Source of the DNA: Siphlonurus alternatus
Taxonomy: Eukaryota; Arthropoda; Insecta; Ephemeroptera; Siphlonuridae
Direction: 5' to 3'
Assembly (NCBI GenBank): GCA_949825025.1
Contig: OX463778.1
Coordinates: 43,130,646 to 43,194,645, forward strand
Length of the DNA stretch: 64,000 nt
Shown here: piece after piece, positions 12,081 to 23,690 of the stretch
Position numbering within the stretch: position 1 is the stretch's first letter
How the letters are laid out: each line of letters opens with the position of its first letter
Program-made: the position numbers and the translations under genes
The notes under the pieces: generated by a model
Database searches by the model: none
What the model was told of the DNA's origin: nothing
Seen by the model: the letters and a program-made list of their open reading frames with translations, nothing else

Positions 12081-13066
12081 AGACTTGATTTTTAACTGTA
12101 GTTTTGTTTTATTAATAGGGTCCATAATTTTATAGAAAATGATAGTGTATTTAATTTTTATTATAATTACTTATCATATGGAATATAAATCCTTAGCCTA
12201 GTTTATTTTGGGTGTATGTGTCAGGAATTCCTGTCTTGTTACCTTCTGTAAAAGCCTAATGCAGTGTTCATTACACTCTAACTACGGCCTTAATTTTTAC
12301 ATGAAGTTACTTGGCATAGCGTAATCAGGTTAAAATAAAATTGTAATATTTTTTAAATTAGATAATTAACTTGAAAATGGCATTTTATAACATTTTTATG
12401 TGTAAATGAAGGTAATATATTTCAAAGTAGAAGCATGGTTTTATCCTGATATATGCTTTCTTATTTTTATGTTAAAATTTTAATATGTTAATGTTATTTT
12501 GATTCCATTCTCTATTTTTTAAATTACACCTTTATCAAATGAAGGTGAATTTAAGGCTCTAGCGACTTAAAAAAGAAGCGCAAGAAGAGTTTACATTTTT
12601 AAGATGCTTTGTGGCAAAAAATACCTTAGAGACTGCCTGCTAAAGTCACGGTGACTCTAATCCATGCGAATCGCGCAAGACTGTAGCATTGTCCTTCATC
12701 ATGTCAACGTTATTCTCGTTGATCAACATTTGTTTCTTATTGGTGAAGATTTTTATCATTATTATTATTACTACATATTATTCAGTGTGAGACTTGATTC
12801 ACTGCAGTCTGATTTTTGTCACCAAAAATTTTATATAGTTCGTCAGCCTGTGTATTACTCATCAACATTTTTATGAACAGTTGCACCAATACAAAGTTTG
12901 TTTGTTTGTTAGTTTTTTTATGTAAATAAATTTATAGAATATTGATCCAGTAAATCATTTTGAAGTAAAGCATTGGCTGAAAATTATACTGAATTTTGTT
13001 TGTTCCATGTTATAAAGTTAAAAATGTTATTAAACCATTTTTAAGTAACTTTAAAAAATAAATATT
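12081..13066. other. AT-rich intergenic DNA
   Basis: No gene or repeat recognised. It could include a longer PGRMC 3' UTR. Confidence 0.4.
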
Positions 13067-13200
13067 TGAAAGGAAAGGATAGGAATAACCAGCAATGCCA
13101 TACCGATCGAGAAGTCACAGAAGGAGAAAGATGTTCTCCTTCTGTGACTTCTCGAACGGTAAGGCCAGGCTGGTTATTCCTATCCTATTCTTTCCTTTTA
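13067..13200. mobile_element. 134-bp foldback hairpin (short MITE)
   Basis: The two halves are almost complete reverse complements. AAAGGAAAGGATAGGAATAA and CCAGC lead in; GAAGTCACAGAAGGAGAA pairs with TTCTCCTTCTGTGACTTC across a loop of only about 5 bases. Transcribed, it would form one long hairpin of about 60 bp. Confidence 0.8.
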
Positions 13201-13704
13201 AATATATATCATAACCAAAATGGTTTATTTTCCTTCAAATAAAAAATAAAAAAATAATTACAGTACAGCAATCAAAGTTCAAAAATAATATTTCATGAAC
13301 AACTTTCAGATTGTTATTATGTTAAAGTAATCCAAGTTTATAATTTGTAATATGTTTATAAAATATTGGTGGGATGGTGAATGTACTTTTTTATGTTATC
13401 TTTAATATTTAGCAGCATGTGTTTCAGTATATTTTCGGTATTAGTGGCTTCATTGGGAAAGGTAAACTAAGAATGACAGTTTGAACAGGCAATGCCATAA
13501 TGGAATAAAATTATAATGCAGTTATTTTGCAGCTACCTGTGTAACACGAATGACCCAATATTATATTTGTCTCTGAGATAAGATAAGTTTGGTTCTTCAG
13601 ATATGAGTTGCTGTTATTTGTAAGAGGTGAGCAAACTTTGAGGATGTTAAGAAATCTTGTCAAGGCATCAGAAGATAAAAACAGATTTAAATGGTAAATT
13701 TTGT

Positions 13705-14044
13705 GGTTGGTTGGTTACCAATGGCAGAACTTGTTTTTTAACATTGTTCACAGTGCTCCCTGGGGCCCCTAATAACCAGTCTATACGCCAGACAATTAAG
13801 CACCGTTTCTAAGTGGGGCACGTTGTTGTTTGCACAACATTCCGCGGTCTTAATCACCCCAGCGGAGTATAAACAGCCATAAGCTGCCTTCCTCTTACCA
13901 ACTCTTTCATCTAGTAGTCAGTCACACCATCTCAAGTCACGAAAAGCCTGTCGTGTTCGGCATTTGAACCGGAGACCTCTCGGAAAAGAGTTAAGTGTTC
14001 TAACCACTACAACAAGGAGCTGGTTTACACCTAGGAGCTGGTTT
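13705..14044 (-). mobile_element. tRNA-derived SINE
   Basis: On the minus strand a tRNA-like head carries an A box (TTGTAGTGGTTAGAAC, 13997-14012) and a B box (GGTTCAAATGCC, 13959-13970) about 30 bases apart. A roughly 250-bp body follows, ending in an AACC-type repeat tail (GGTAACCAACCAACC). Flanking copies of TAAATTTTGT (13695-13704 and 14045-14054) look like a 10-bp target duplication. The 5' end holds a duplicated AACCAGCTCCT motif. Confidence 0.85.
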
Positions 14045-14089
14045 TAAATTTTGTAATATTATAGCATTGACTGCCAAAGCTTTATTTCC

Positions 14090-14123
<34 letters not shown>
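14090..14123. repeat. Poly(T) tract
   Basis: A T run of about 34 bases, close to the 5' side of the neighbouring SINE. Confidence 0.85.
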
Positions 14124-14124
<1 letters not shown>

Positions 14125-14202
14125 TATTTTTTATTTTTATTTGTGTATTTTAAGAATGGCTTAGTCAGTACGAAAGGATCAAAAATGGAAAAGTAACTGG
14201 CG

Positions 14203-14255
14203 TTTCTTCTTCTTCTTCTTCTTCTTCTTCTTCTTCTTCTTCTTCTTCTTCTTCT

Positions 14256-14284
<29 letters not shown>
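14203..14284. repeat. (CTT)n microsatellite with poly(T) end
   Basis: About 20 TTC units run directly into a T run of more than 20. Confidence 0.95.
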
Positions 14285-14287
<3 letters not shown>

Positions 14288-14390
14288 AGAAACTGCTAAA
14301 AACACAATATTTGTAAAAATAAAATAAATAAAAAATGTATTAATGGCGTTATGCTTAAAAAAAAAATTGAAAGCTTATAGCGTAATAGTA

Positions 14391-14516
14391 GGTGCGATTC
14401 ATGAAGGAAGTTATCCAGCATTCTTACTAATCACGTTTAACACCAGCCTAAATCAGTGACACTAACCTAACCATGGTTAGTGAGAAAGCTGGATAACCCT
14501 TTCATGAATCATGCCC
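14391..14516. mobile_element. Short palindromic MITE
   Basis: The left arm GATTCATGAAGGAAGTTATC pairs with GATAACCCTTTCATGAATC on the right. The inner ACTAATCACG and GGTTAGTGAG arms also pair. It is about 126 bp long with no coding capacity. Confidence 0.75.
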
Positions 14517-16683
14517 AGTGTCTTCATTGCATAACAACATTGTTATATTATGTAATTTTGATCCCTAATAACTTAAAATTAATGTATAACCAATCCAGCT
14601 ATAGTGAATTAATTTAAAATTTAAATTATATTTTAATTGTAATTAAGTGGGTGGTATGTTTGAAAAGTTCTTGATAATGTGCCTCAATGCAAGTTGAATG
14701 AAAAATTCTTTATATCCACAAAGAAAGCAGGAAAAATTCCTCAATTTAACTCATGTTTTGGATATCAAAAATATTTTTGTATTTTATTGGTTATCGTGAG
14801 GTGTGTAATGCAGTAAAGAGAAGAAGTGTTTTTAAAGACTGAAATTATGGGCGATTATGTTAAGTGAATGCAATTTTTATTTTCAATTATTTTAAACACC
14901 ATGTACATTGTTTTTCCTTCTGTAGCAAGACCCATGTCAATCAAGCAGACTTAGATTTGAGAGGTGAATGAATTGACAGTTGTGTGCTTTCTAAATTTAT
15001 GCTAAGTGGTTCACAATTTTCTTCTTTTTTAATTTTAATTCCATATTGTATACCACATATATCTTAAATCTTGAATTTTCGTGAACTTGAATATTTTTTA
15101 AATTGATTGTAAAATAGAACAAAATCTATTTTCTTCGAGGGTTGTCAATAATCTGACCCCATGTAGCAGTAGTTTTTGTTCTCTTTTTATCAATTACTGC
15201 TAGTTTGTCTCATTAAAATAAACAGATTAATTAATAATTTAAAAAGTATAATTTAGTTTCTATATGAAATGAAAGGATTGAGTGTTTTGTTGTTGTGACT
15301 TGTTGGCGTTTAAAATATTTCAGATTTCGTAAATAGTTTATGTTGTCTTTGGAAATTACTATACATTGAGCTTTTGCTTAATTTTGTCAGCCTTAATAAC
15401 CAAAGTTGCTGCACAGTCTTTTTCCTTTATATGTATATTAAGCTATTAATGAAAAGAATAAAAAGTTTTGGGCTTCATCATAATATAAGCTTAGCTTTTC
15501 CAGCATTAGCTAAATTTGTTAAATTACGGTGAAATATTATTAAAAACGAAAACAAGTATAAACAAATGTAAGCAAATATTTCACTGACCCTCGAGATTTA
15601 ATTTGTTTAAAGTAGCTGAACTTTGTATCATATATTATATGCTAAATATTTTGCCTGTATTGAGTCCTAACTTCTTTTATCTTAAAGTACTTGGGGTGAT
15701 TCAAAGCTTGCTTAAGTATGTTTTTCAAGTCCTTTTCTCTTGAAAAAGAAATGCACTGTGGATAAAAGGAAATAAAATCTTGTATAATAATATTGTATTG
15801 TATTTACATAATTATATATAACATTATAAGCTTAAATTACCTTGTTTATCATAAAAACATTGAAAATCATGAAGGAGTGGGTTTGAAACAACAGTTAGTA
15901 CCACAAATTAAGCTATATACATCTTATGTCATGTAGGGTACACGTACTCTTAATTGTTTCGATTCTAGTTTTTCCTCAATTGAAAAATATGCAGATGTAC
16001 CAGCCATGATGAAATCTGATGGAATTTAAAGTCATCATAATAATAATAATAAAATTATAATTATCGTTTGAGACATCCATGTTTTATGGTTATAGGCATT
16101 AAAAAAAATAATAATAATAATAAACAGTGCTTCACGAGGTCTGAGCGTTTTGTGGCGCATATATAAGCAATACATGCACAAGCTCTGAAAATTTTTATCA
16201 GCTTTCTAGCTGCAAGACCCGGATGTCTCGGATCGTCTCTAGTCCAGAGCAGGCCTAATTCTTTATTCAACTGACGTGAGTATGAGCTTTCTTTTCCGAT
16301 GATGACCAATTCTGAATTCTAGCTGATTTGCTTAAAGATTAATGTACCGTCACTAGTCTTAGTAGATAGATGGTGAATCACTCTGAAAATTATAGCAAAC
16401 ATTCCGTACAATATATATAACATAAATATTCAGCCACAAAAAAAAAAGCAACAGTCTGTCTAGTTTTTGAGATATAGAGGATATAAGTAGTGAGAATATC
16501 ATTGGAAATCTGGCAGCCATTATTAGTCAAATCAGCATATTTTTCAGCTAAAAAATTAATGTCTAAAAAACTGCACCGAATAGTTACTTTTTTTTCTTTA
16601 GAAAGTGATCATCAGTTATCAGTAATTTTTTTCTCTATGTTCTGATCTAAATTTTTATCTTTTTTTACCATAAAAAAAATAAT
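14517..16683. other. AT-rich intergenic DNA
   Basis: No recognisable gene. A moderate-GC patch at 16061-16309 has an 82-codon minus-strand open frame with no recognised similarity. It is left uncalled. Confidence 0.45.
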
Positions 16684-17320
16684 GGTAGAGATAATACGGA
16701 TCAGCTGGCGCAATGCTAAAAAAATCCCATTCATAAAAATTATGAAAAAAATTTAAAATGTTCTTCTCTACATCTCCTATCAGTAGGTAAAATATCAGGC
16801 ATACAAAAACGAGCTAGTTTTTGAGTTATTAATTTTTAAAGTTGACTAATTTAACATGGAAGTTCCATTTCTCCATGTTAAATATTTTAACATTTTATTT
16901 ATTTATTAATTTTAACTGATATTTTATCAGTAGGTAAACAAAAACGAGCTAGTTTTCGAGTTATTAAATTAATTTTTAAAGTTGACTAATTTAACATGGA
17001 AGTTCCATTTCTCCATGTTAAATTAGTCAACTTTAAAAATTAATAACTCGAAAACTAGCTCGTTTTTGTATACCTGATATTTTACCTACTGTTAGGAGAT
17101 GTAGAGAAGAACATTTTAAATTTTTTTCATAATTTTTATGAATGGGATTTGAATTGAATTGAATTGATTGATGTATTGACTTCGGGTCTATAAGGACCAA
17201 GCAGTCATTGCCCGTAAACTAGGTTTGCTGTAATTATTTGATATTATTTTTGTGCATAATTGCATAATGCATAATGGGATTTTTTTAGCATTGCGCCAGC
17301 TGATCCGTATTATCTCTACC
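16684..17320. mobile_element. Large inverted-repeat element with internal duplication
   Basis: The ends are perfect complements: GGTAGAGATAATACGGATCA at 16684 and TGATCCGTATTATCTCTACC ending at 17320. The left arm continues for about 200 bp and is matched inward of the right end. An approximately 90-bp module (CGAGCTAGTTTT ... CCATGTTAAAT) occurs twice in direct orientation (about 16807-16883 and 16938-17022) before its inverted copy, so one arm is partly duplicated. The right arm is broken by a retroposon at 17151-17272. No coding capacity is seen. Confidence 0.8.
17151..17272 (-). mobile_element. Nested 122-bp retroposon fragment
   Basis: The insert interrupts the right arm of the inverted-repeat element. 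It is flanked by a 10-bp duplication AATGGGATTT (17141-17150 and 17273-17282). On the minus strand it ends CAATCAATTCAATTCAATTC, a short tandem AATTC tail, preceded by a small GGTCC/GGACC-type hairpin. This indicates a 5'-truncated non-LTR or SINE copy. Confidence 0.8.
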
Positions 17321-17329
17321 TTAAACCCA

Positions 17330-17895
17330 TAACCCAATTCTATAGAAGATTTTAATTAGCCTTGATCTAGAGTATTTGAGTCGCGACTTTTTGTCTCATC
17401 TGAATGTGTGAGCCGGGCCAGCCGGGCCGAGTCACCGGAGTCACCTGAATTCAAATATTTTTATTTTTAGCGCTAGTTTTCAAATTACCACAACAGAGCC
17501 CTCTTTCGGAAAATATTAACAACTCATCAGCTGATAAACAGCTGGCAAAAACATTTAAATTTTGTTTATTTGTTTGACGTGTTATTTTTGGAATTTTGGA
17601 TCCGGTTTATTCGATTATATTACTCTCCGGGTTTATTACTTTCTTATGTTACTTTCTTGTGGCATGCAGTTGTGAATTGTGATGTTGTGATTGATATAAG
17701 TAAGAAATATTGTATCGCATATGGTTAAAAACAATACAACTTTCTTCTGTGTTATTTTCTACAGTACATTAATTAGTACAGTGGTACAGTTGGGACTTAA
17801 TTAAGTCTATTAAACTGTAAACTCTTCTAAAATTAAAGTCATTCTAACTAAAAGTGGGTCTGCTTGAGACATAATACAGACAAAAATTTACAGGG
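17330..17895 (+). promoter_or_regulatory. Upstream region and 5' UTR of the EEF1AKMT4-like gene
   Basis: It has a CG-containing tandem GCCGGGCCAGCCGGGCCG near 17412-17430 and then AT-rich sequence up to the ATG. No TATA box is convincing. The inverted-repeat element ends only about 575 bp before the start codon, so promoter function may overlap transposon DNA. Confidence 0.35.
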
Positions 17896-19213
17896 ATGGA
17901 TTTACCACCTTCAAATCGTAGCTATAAGGATGTAAATTATTGGAATGAACGCTATGAAACTGAAGAAAGTTATGAATGGTTTAAAAGTTATAAGGATTTT
18001 ATGCCTTTGCTAAAGCAACACATTAAAACAGAGGATAGGATATTGATGCTGGGTGTGTATAAACTTCTTCTGCCTCTATTATAATAATTAGTGTTCTCTT
18101 TAATTTGTGTTCATTAATTATTTCAGGCTGTGGCAATAGCAAACTCAGTGAGCACATGTACAAAGATGGCTTTCGTAATATCGTGAATGTTGATTTTTCT
18201 GACATTGTACTGAAGAAAATGTATCTCCGAGCCCCAATGATGGATTGGATTACAATGGATATACGCCATTTAGCCTTCAAAGAGAAAAGTTTTGATGTTG
18301 TTCTTGAGAAGGGCACTCTTGATGCTCTACTGGCTGGCGAAGATGTCTGGGATGTTCCTGAAGAAGCCAAATCCATGATCAATGAAGTTCTTGAAAATGT
18401 AAGCATAAAAAAATCTAATTTCTTCCATCCTTTATTGCTAGCACTATCATAATACTGCATGACATTGCGCTGTATTAAAATAGGATTAAAAAAAAATCAC
18501 TGCTTGCAAACCATATGGTATATATGCACGTATAACAGTGATCAATGATAAAAGGAGCAATGAAAGGAGCTTAATTTGCAGTTTGTATTCCAAAGTTAAT
18601 AAAGGCACTATAAAGAGATCAAGGGACAGAAAAATGGGCATTGTGTTTACTCGCGTCTTACTAATTTTGACTCAAACTGCACTTGGTGCTTCATTAAGTA
18701 CCATAATGTCGAGTTATCAGTTAATCAATGTTTCTTGTGTATATATATATATATATTTTTCAATTCTCCAGCATTATATTAATACCGTAGTAAGAAGCTA
18801 CAGTAGGTAATTCTTTACTTGAATATGCTCAAGTCAGCATGTCAGGCCTTTCATTGCAAATTACACTACCATTGACTGAGGATATCAAAACTATTTTGAA
18901 TGTGTTGGACATTGTAGAGAAATTGGCTTCCAATTATGTTATGTGATTGATCATTGCATCATTTTTTAGTATGGGTTAACAAACAACTTTATCCTTGTTG
19001 TTTTATATATTAATTTCCTGTCCTTTGTTTCAGGTGGAGAATGTTTTGAAGGATGACGGACAGTTTGTGTCTGTGACGTTTGCTCAGCCACACTTCCGCT
19101 TGCCACTGTTGAGACGAGACAGTTGGCAACTCCAGCACAAGACGTTCGGAGAGGGATTCCATTACTTCTTCTATGTGGCAACCAAGCAGTCCAGCAGTCT
19201 GAAGGAATCATGA
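17896..19213 (+). CDS. EEF1A lysine methyltransferase 4-like protein, exons 17896-18052, 18127-18398, 19034-19213
   Basis: Exons join in phase (18052|18127 inside the codon of G53; 18398|19034 between codons) to give 202 aa. This seven-beta-strand class I methyltransferase shows YWNERY near residue 15, SAM motif I ILMLGCGNS at about 49-57, NVDFSD at 73-78 (acidic D75), MDIRHL at 96-101, and the family hallmark DVVLEKGTLDALLAG at 109-123. VLKDDGQFVSVTFAQPHFR is the post-core strand region. The order and spacing match human EEF1AKMT4 (the ECE2-adjacent enzyme), which methylates a lysine on translation elongation factor 1A in the cytosol. Substrate here is inferred from family. It is slightly shorter at the C terminus than the human protein. 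The start has acceptable context (AGGGATGG). Confidence 0.94.
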
Positions 19214-19309
19214 TCATAAATACAATAGGAACATTGTCTTATAAGTGCCTACACAAACGTTAGTTTTGCAATAATGCATCAGCTAGAACGATAATAAATT
19301 TAAATGCAT

Positions 19310-19526
19310 ATATTGTCCCTCGTTCAGAATAATGAGCTATCTGCCAAGCATGATTTTGTTGCAATAATGAGCTGTCTGTTTTTTCAGGTAATCGCAATTA
19401 TGAGCTTTATTTTATACCGATTTAAAGCTCATAATTGCGCTCACCTGACATTGCAGACAGCAACAAAATCGCAACAAAATCGTGGTAGGCAGATACCTCG
19501 TTGTTTTGGACGAGGGACGATATACT
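19310..19526. mobile_element. MITE in the probable 3' UTR of the EEF1AKMT4-like gene
   Basis: The outer arms are ATATTGTCCCTCGTTCAGAA on the left and GACGAGGGACGATAT on the right. Inner arms (GCAATTATGAGCTTTA and TAAAGCTCATAATTGC, about 19395-19436) form a strong hairpin, and CGATTTTGTTGC-type segments also pair. It starts about 100 bp after the stop codon. Confidence 0.75.
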
Positions 19527-21566
19527 GTATGCATCAATAATACAGAATAATGAGCTCTCGGCCTCCACAATTATTGTCAAAAAAATTATATAAACTAAAC
19601 CTGCATTTCTGCATACAATTGGCATACATTATTCTGGACAGGGATGAAATTTAATATTCCGTAAATTCTTGCATTTTGTTTTAAAAATGATAAAAGTGCA
19701 GTTGTTGCATGAGAGAGCTTCTATGGTTGCATTATTTGATATGCCAGCAATGAAATATTGTATGTCTATAGTAATTTTATTTCTGTAAGCAAATTAGTGA
19801 GTGAAATCGCAGATAGTTTCATGGCCTGTTGTATAATTTCAAATGTTAACCATATATACTTCATTATCATTTTGTTTGCATGATTTTACCGCAATAGAGC
19901 TCAAATTTCTTTAACATCAATTTATATACAATAGTAGCAGTTGGAAATCTTATGATTTTACTTAATTACAATGAATTGCCTTTAAATAATTTAATTATAC
20001 AGGTTTAAAATGTTGAAAAATGTAAGCTGTTACTTTTTTAAAGAATGAAAAAATATGCATAATCAAAATTTATAACTTATTTATATTTTTGTACTATCTA
20101 GCTATACTATGTGAAACGTCAAATCTATTTTTTATGAAATAAATTATGCAGTGTTGCTGTAATTGTTCAGACTTTTTATAGCTTTATTATAAATAAACAA
20201 CCTCTATCCAACATAAATTAAAATTAATAAAAACACATGAAATCATTTGTGCACAATGTATATAAAAACTTTTCTTAAGCACGTATTATATTTAATTATT
20301 ATTGAATTTGGGGGTTTATAATGCAACAGCTAGTGCATGTGCAATTATTTGAATTATTTCGTATGTGTTAAAAAGCGACCCATGATCAAAATCAAGTAAT
20401 TTCAAAGATTGTAGTGCACAATTCTCGAAGGAATTTATCTTTAGCAAGCCGCTTAATTGACATTCCCAAATAAAGGTATTAAACAATTATAATATTATTC
20501 TGTATACTTCATATAATATAATTATAATTTGAAAATCTACTTTTATGCATTTTTCTACAAATCAAGCTAGATTCCATAGGGGATGGGGGGGGGGGGGTTA
20601 TAACCAGGTACCAAAATACATTGAAAGGTGTAACCCCTCCTCTCCAACTAGTCGTCCCACCCTCTCACTTCAAATTTAACATTGAGGGACTGGGCAGCCC
20701 TTCCAGAGCCACCTCATTGGATCCACCCCTGTGCGGAGCGTTAGATTTTTTTTTCTAATATTAAACATAATTTTATTCTAAAAAAATAACATGATTTTAT
20801 TTTTTTTTTATCATGTGATTATACTGCATATATCGTATCTTAAGCTCGCAGTTATTTTTTTTCTGTTATAAATGTTATAACAATTAATTAAGTTACAAAA
20901 AAAAATATAATATATATATAAATTGAAAATTTGAAATAATGATATTTATTATCGAGTTAGTATTAAATTTAGACATCAGATTAACTGGGGGGGGGGGGAC
21001 GAGAGAGCATGTATCTCTCTCTATTCTGTAATTATATGTTGTACATCAGATCTATATAGGATAATATAATTTTATTCTTTCAATTTTACTGTCTAAAAGA
21101 ACAGTTATGAAAACTTTTAATTGTTCAATTTTATAGGACGTACGTTCCTCTGATTTTTTTCCCCCTCAAGTTAATTACAAACAGGTTTGCAAACTATATT
21201 ATAATATTAATAAAAAGTTCAGCCTTTATAAAATCCAAACTAGATAATTAGATTGGCAATAGTAAAAAAATAGTAATAATAAAAAAGGATTATTTTAATT
21301 TTTTTATAAAATATAATTATGTATTTACAAATTAAACTGCAGGGAAAAATTTATATAGGGATTTTTGGTTCAATTCATATATATAATATATTACAATGAA
21401 TCAAAAGGCTTACTTACTTTAAGACACAACTTTACATGCAAATTCAAAAATTCTTATAATAATTTATAATTTTGTTACTGAAATAAGAGTTTAAGTAGAA
21501 GGTTGTACAAAATACTGACTCGATCGTGGAAAATTTTGGTCTTTTTATATATGTGGCAATATAGAG
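19527..21566. other. AT-rich downstream DNA with two poly(G) runs
   Basis: Several AATAAA hexamers (for example near 20136-20141) may serve the upstream gene. Runs of 13-14 G occur at about 20585-20598 and 20987-20999. The C-rich block 20600-20735 resembles a repeat (GGATCCACCCCTG) but was not assigned. Confidence 0.4.
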
Positions 21567-21905
21567 TGGAGTATCGACCTCATTTTTTTTTTATTGCAGA
21601 AATGGATAGAACGTGCAAAGTTATGCTACCCTGATTTTTTTCAGATATTTTAGAGGCCGGAAAGTATTTTTAAAAAATTATTGAAAGTCCTTTTCGTGAC
21701 GTTACGAGACGCCGCTTCTTAAGAAAAATATATATATAGGACTTGCCGCCTCGTGAGGTCACAAAAAGGATTTCCAATAATTTTTTTGAAATACTTCCCG
21801 GGCTCGTCTATATAAAAAATATGAAAAAAATCAGGGTAGCATAATTTTGCACGCTCTATCCATTTCTGCAATAATAATAATAAAAAAATTGAGGTCGATA
21901 CTCCA
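21567..21905. mobile_element. Palindromic MITE, copy B
   Basis: The terminal repeats are TGGAGTATCGACCTCA and its exact complement ending at 21905. The arms share ATTGCAGAAATGGATAG, ATGCTACCCTGATTTTTTTC and TTATTGAAAGTCC with copies D and E. The centre is GACGCCGCTTCTTAAG, AT repeat, GGACTTGCCGCC. Confidence 0.85.
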
Positions 21906-23250
21906 TATTTATATTTTTAAGAATTAAAATTAAGGCATTTATTTATATAGGCATCATTGGCTGATTGGCATCAAAGCTGATTTTGATTTTTGCCAACAAA
22001 TTAAAGTTATGCTATGTTTAAGGTTAAAACCTTTTCTATTTAGATATGCCTATTTTGAAAATAATCAAAATGTATATGTAATTAATGCATAACATTCCTT
22101 GGTTATTTAATTTCTACACAGCTACAGTTAAAAGATATAATATATATATTATATACAAAGTGCATGTACTATATATGATGTGTTTTATTAACAAGCAAAA
22201 GTTATAACAGTATGAACAAATATCGTGCTATTTCACTTAATGGTCCCAAAAGCCAAAGACAAAATAATATTGACAATTTGACATGCCTTATAAATTTATG
22301 TGTTTGCATAAAAAAAAAAAGAGAAAACAAAAAGAGAAGAAAAATATTTGAAATCAGCATTTTTTGTGTTTTTATTTTGCAGTCCTGGAAAAAAAATATA
22401 ACAAGTTTACGTGGAAGCAAACTGTCATCAATAAATTTAACATGCGTTGAATATGAATGAGATTTGACCTTTTTTCCCACTTTTATATATTATATACCTT
22501 TGCCATAAAAGCTAAGAAAAAAAATAAGTCAAAATTTTTTCATAATGAAAGTCATATTTTCCGGATTGTGTCCATATCAAAGTGGTATAACTCGAAAATA
22601 CTGCATTGTCATTACCTAGGCGTGTCAAATATAAAAATGCGCCTCAGGCAGAAAATATATGGCTTTCGCAGTTTTTTAATTAAACGACCTTTTGGACATA
22701 ATAATTTTTACCCAAGCCGCGTTTTCTACCCAGGCGAGTGACTTTTATGAATCAATTTAAAAGAAAGAAATAAAAATCTTTTTTTTTTTTTTTTTCTTGA
22801 CAGAAAGAATGGTAGAGAAAGATTTAAGACATCACTTTAAAAAGTTTTGGTGAACTCTGGGTGTATTGACTTGAGTCAAGCAATCTATTTCATGCGCCAT
22901 CAGCTAGATAGGTAATGTTCCAGTCGTACAGTAGCCATAATATAAATTACTCGTAGCAATAAGACTACCTTTTATGTAGATTCAGATCAAGCAAAAAGCA
23001 CATTACTTTATATACAGAATGATGTATATCTTAACAAATTGAATTATATTAACGACAGCATTATTAAGTATCGTAACGTTTATTAACTTTATTTTTAAAA
23101 GATATTGCTTGGAAGTTTTATATATAATATGTTTCTTTTTTATTTGCTAAATTGCCTTGTCTTACTGGCCAGTTACAGGATATTTTTTATTTGTCAGTTT
23201 GAAGAATGGCGGTGATATTGTAAGGGAATTATCGCTTTAAGTCAATAAAC
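21906..23250. other. AT-rich intergenic DNA
   Basis: No gene recognised. Open frames at 22202-22741 are low-complexity lysine, asparagine and phenylalanine artefacts. Confidence 0.45.
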
Positions 23251-23254
23251 ATCA

Positions 23255-23690
23255 CAGGCACCAGTTGGCACTGACGTGTTTGCTCGATTCGCTCACTTAA
23301 CTTGCTTTTCTATTGCGTTGACTTGTTCACAGAGAGATGAGAAGAGAGGATCGTCGCTATGAGCGGGATATGAAGTCGCGACTCCCCGTGTGCCTTATAC
23401 ATGTGAGTGAACTGGGTGGGTGAGGAGGGTATAGGAGAACAGGGGGGCTTCGGTGCTAATAAGCGGACGCCAGCTGTTACTCTAGTCAGCTAGCTATACT
23501 GCCACACCGCACCCAGCCATCACCGCGGCGCCGCCACCGCCAACGCTACGGTGATTAATTAATTCGGCCTTAGTGGTAGTGGTGGTGCTAGCTAGCTATA
23601 GTATGGCATTGGCTGGCGAGGCGTGCATATTGTCACTCCAGTCTGCAGCAGCACAAATGCCGCAACACCCAACACTGTAATTAGCAGCAG
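23255..23690. promoter_or_regulatory. GC-richer island, candidate enhancer
   Basis: It has many CG dinucleotides (GCGGCGCCGCC), repeated GCTAGCTA and TTAATTAATTC homeodomain-type cores within an AT-rich setting. There is no coding potential. It is the first of a long series of such islands running to the right end of the window. Confidence 0.3.

Noticed and set aside
13959..14012. tRNA gene
   Set aside because: The A and B boxes are present but no acceptor stem closes, so it is a tRNA-derived SINE head.
16061..16309. 82-codon minus-strand open frame
   Set aside because: There is no recognisable domain, no plausible splice partners and a low-complexity leucine run.
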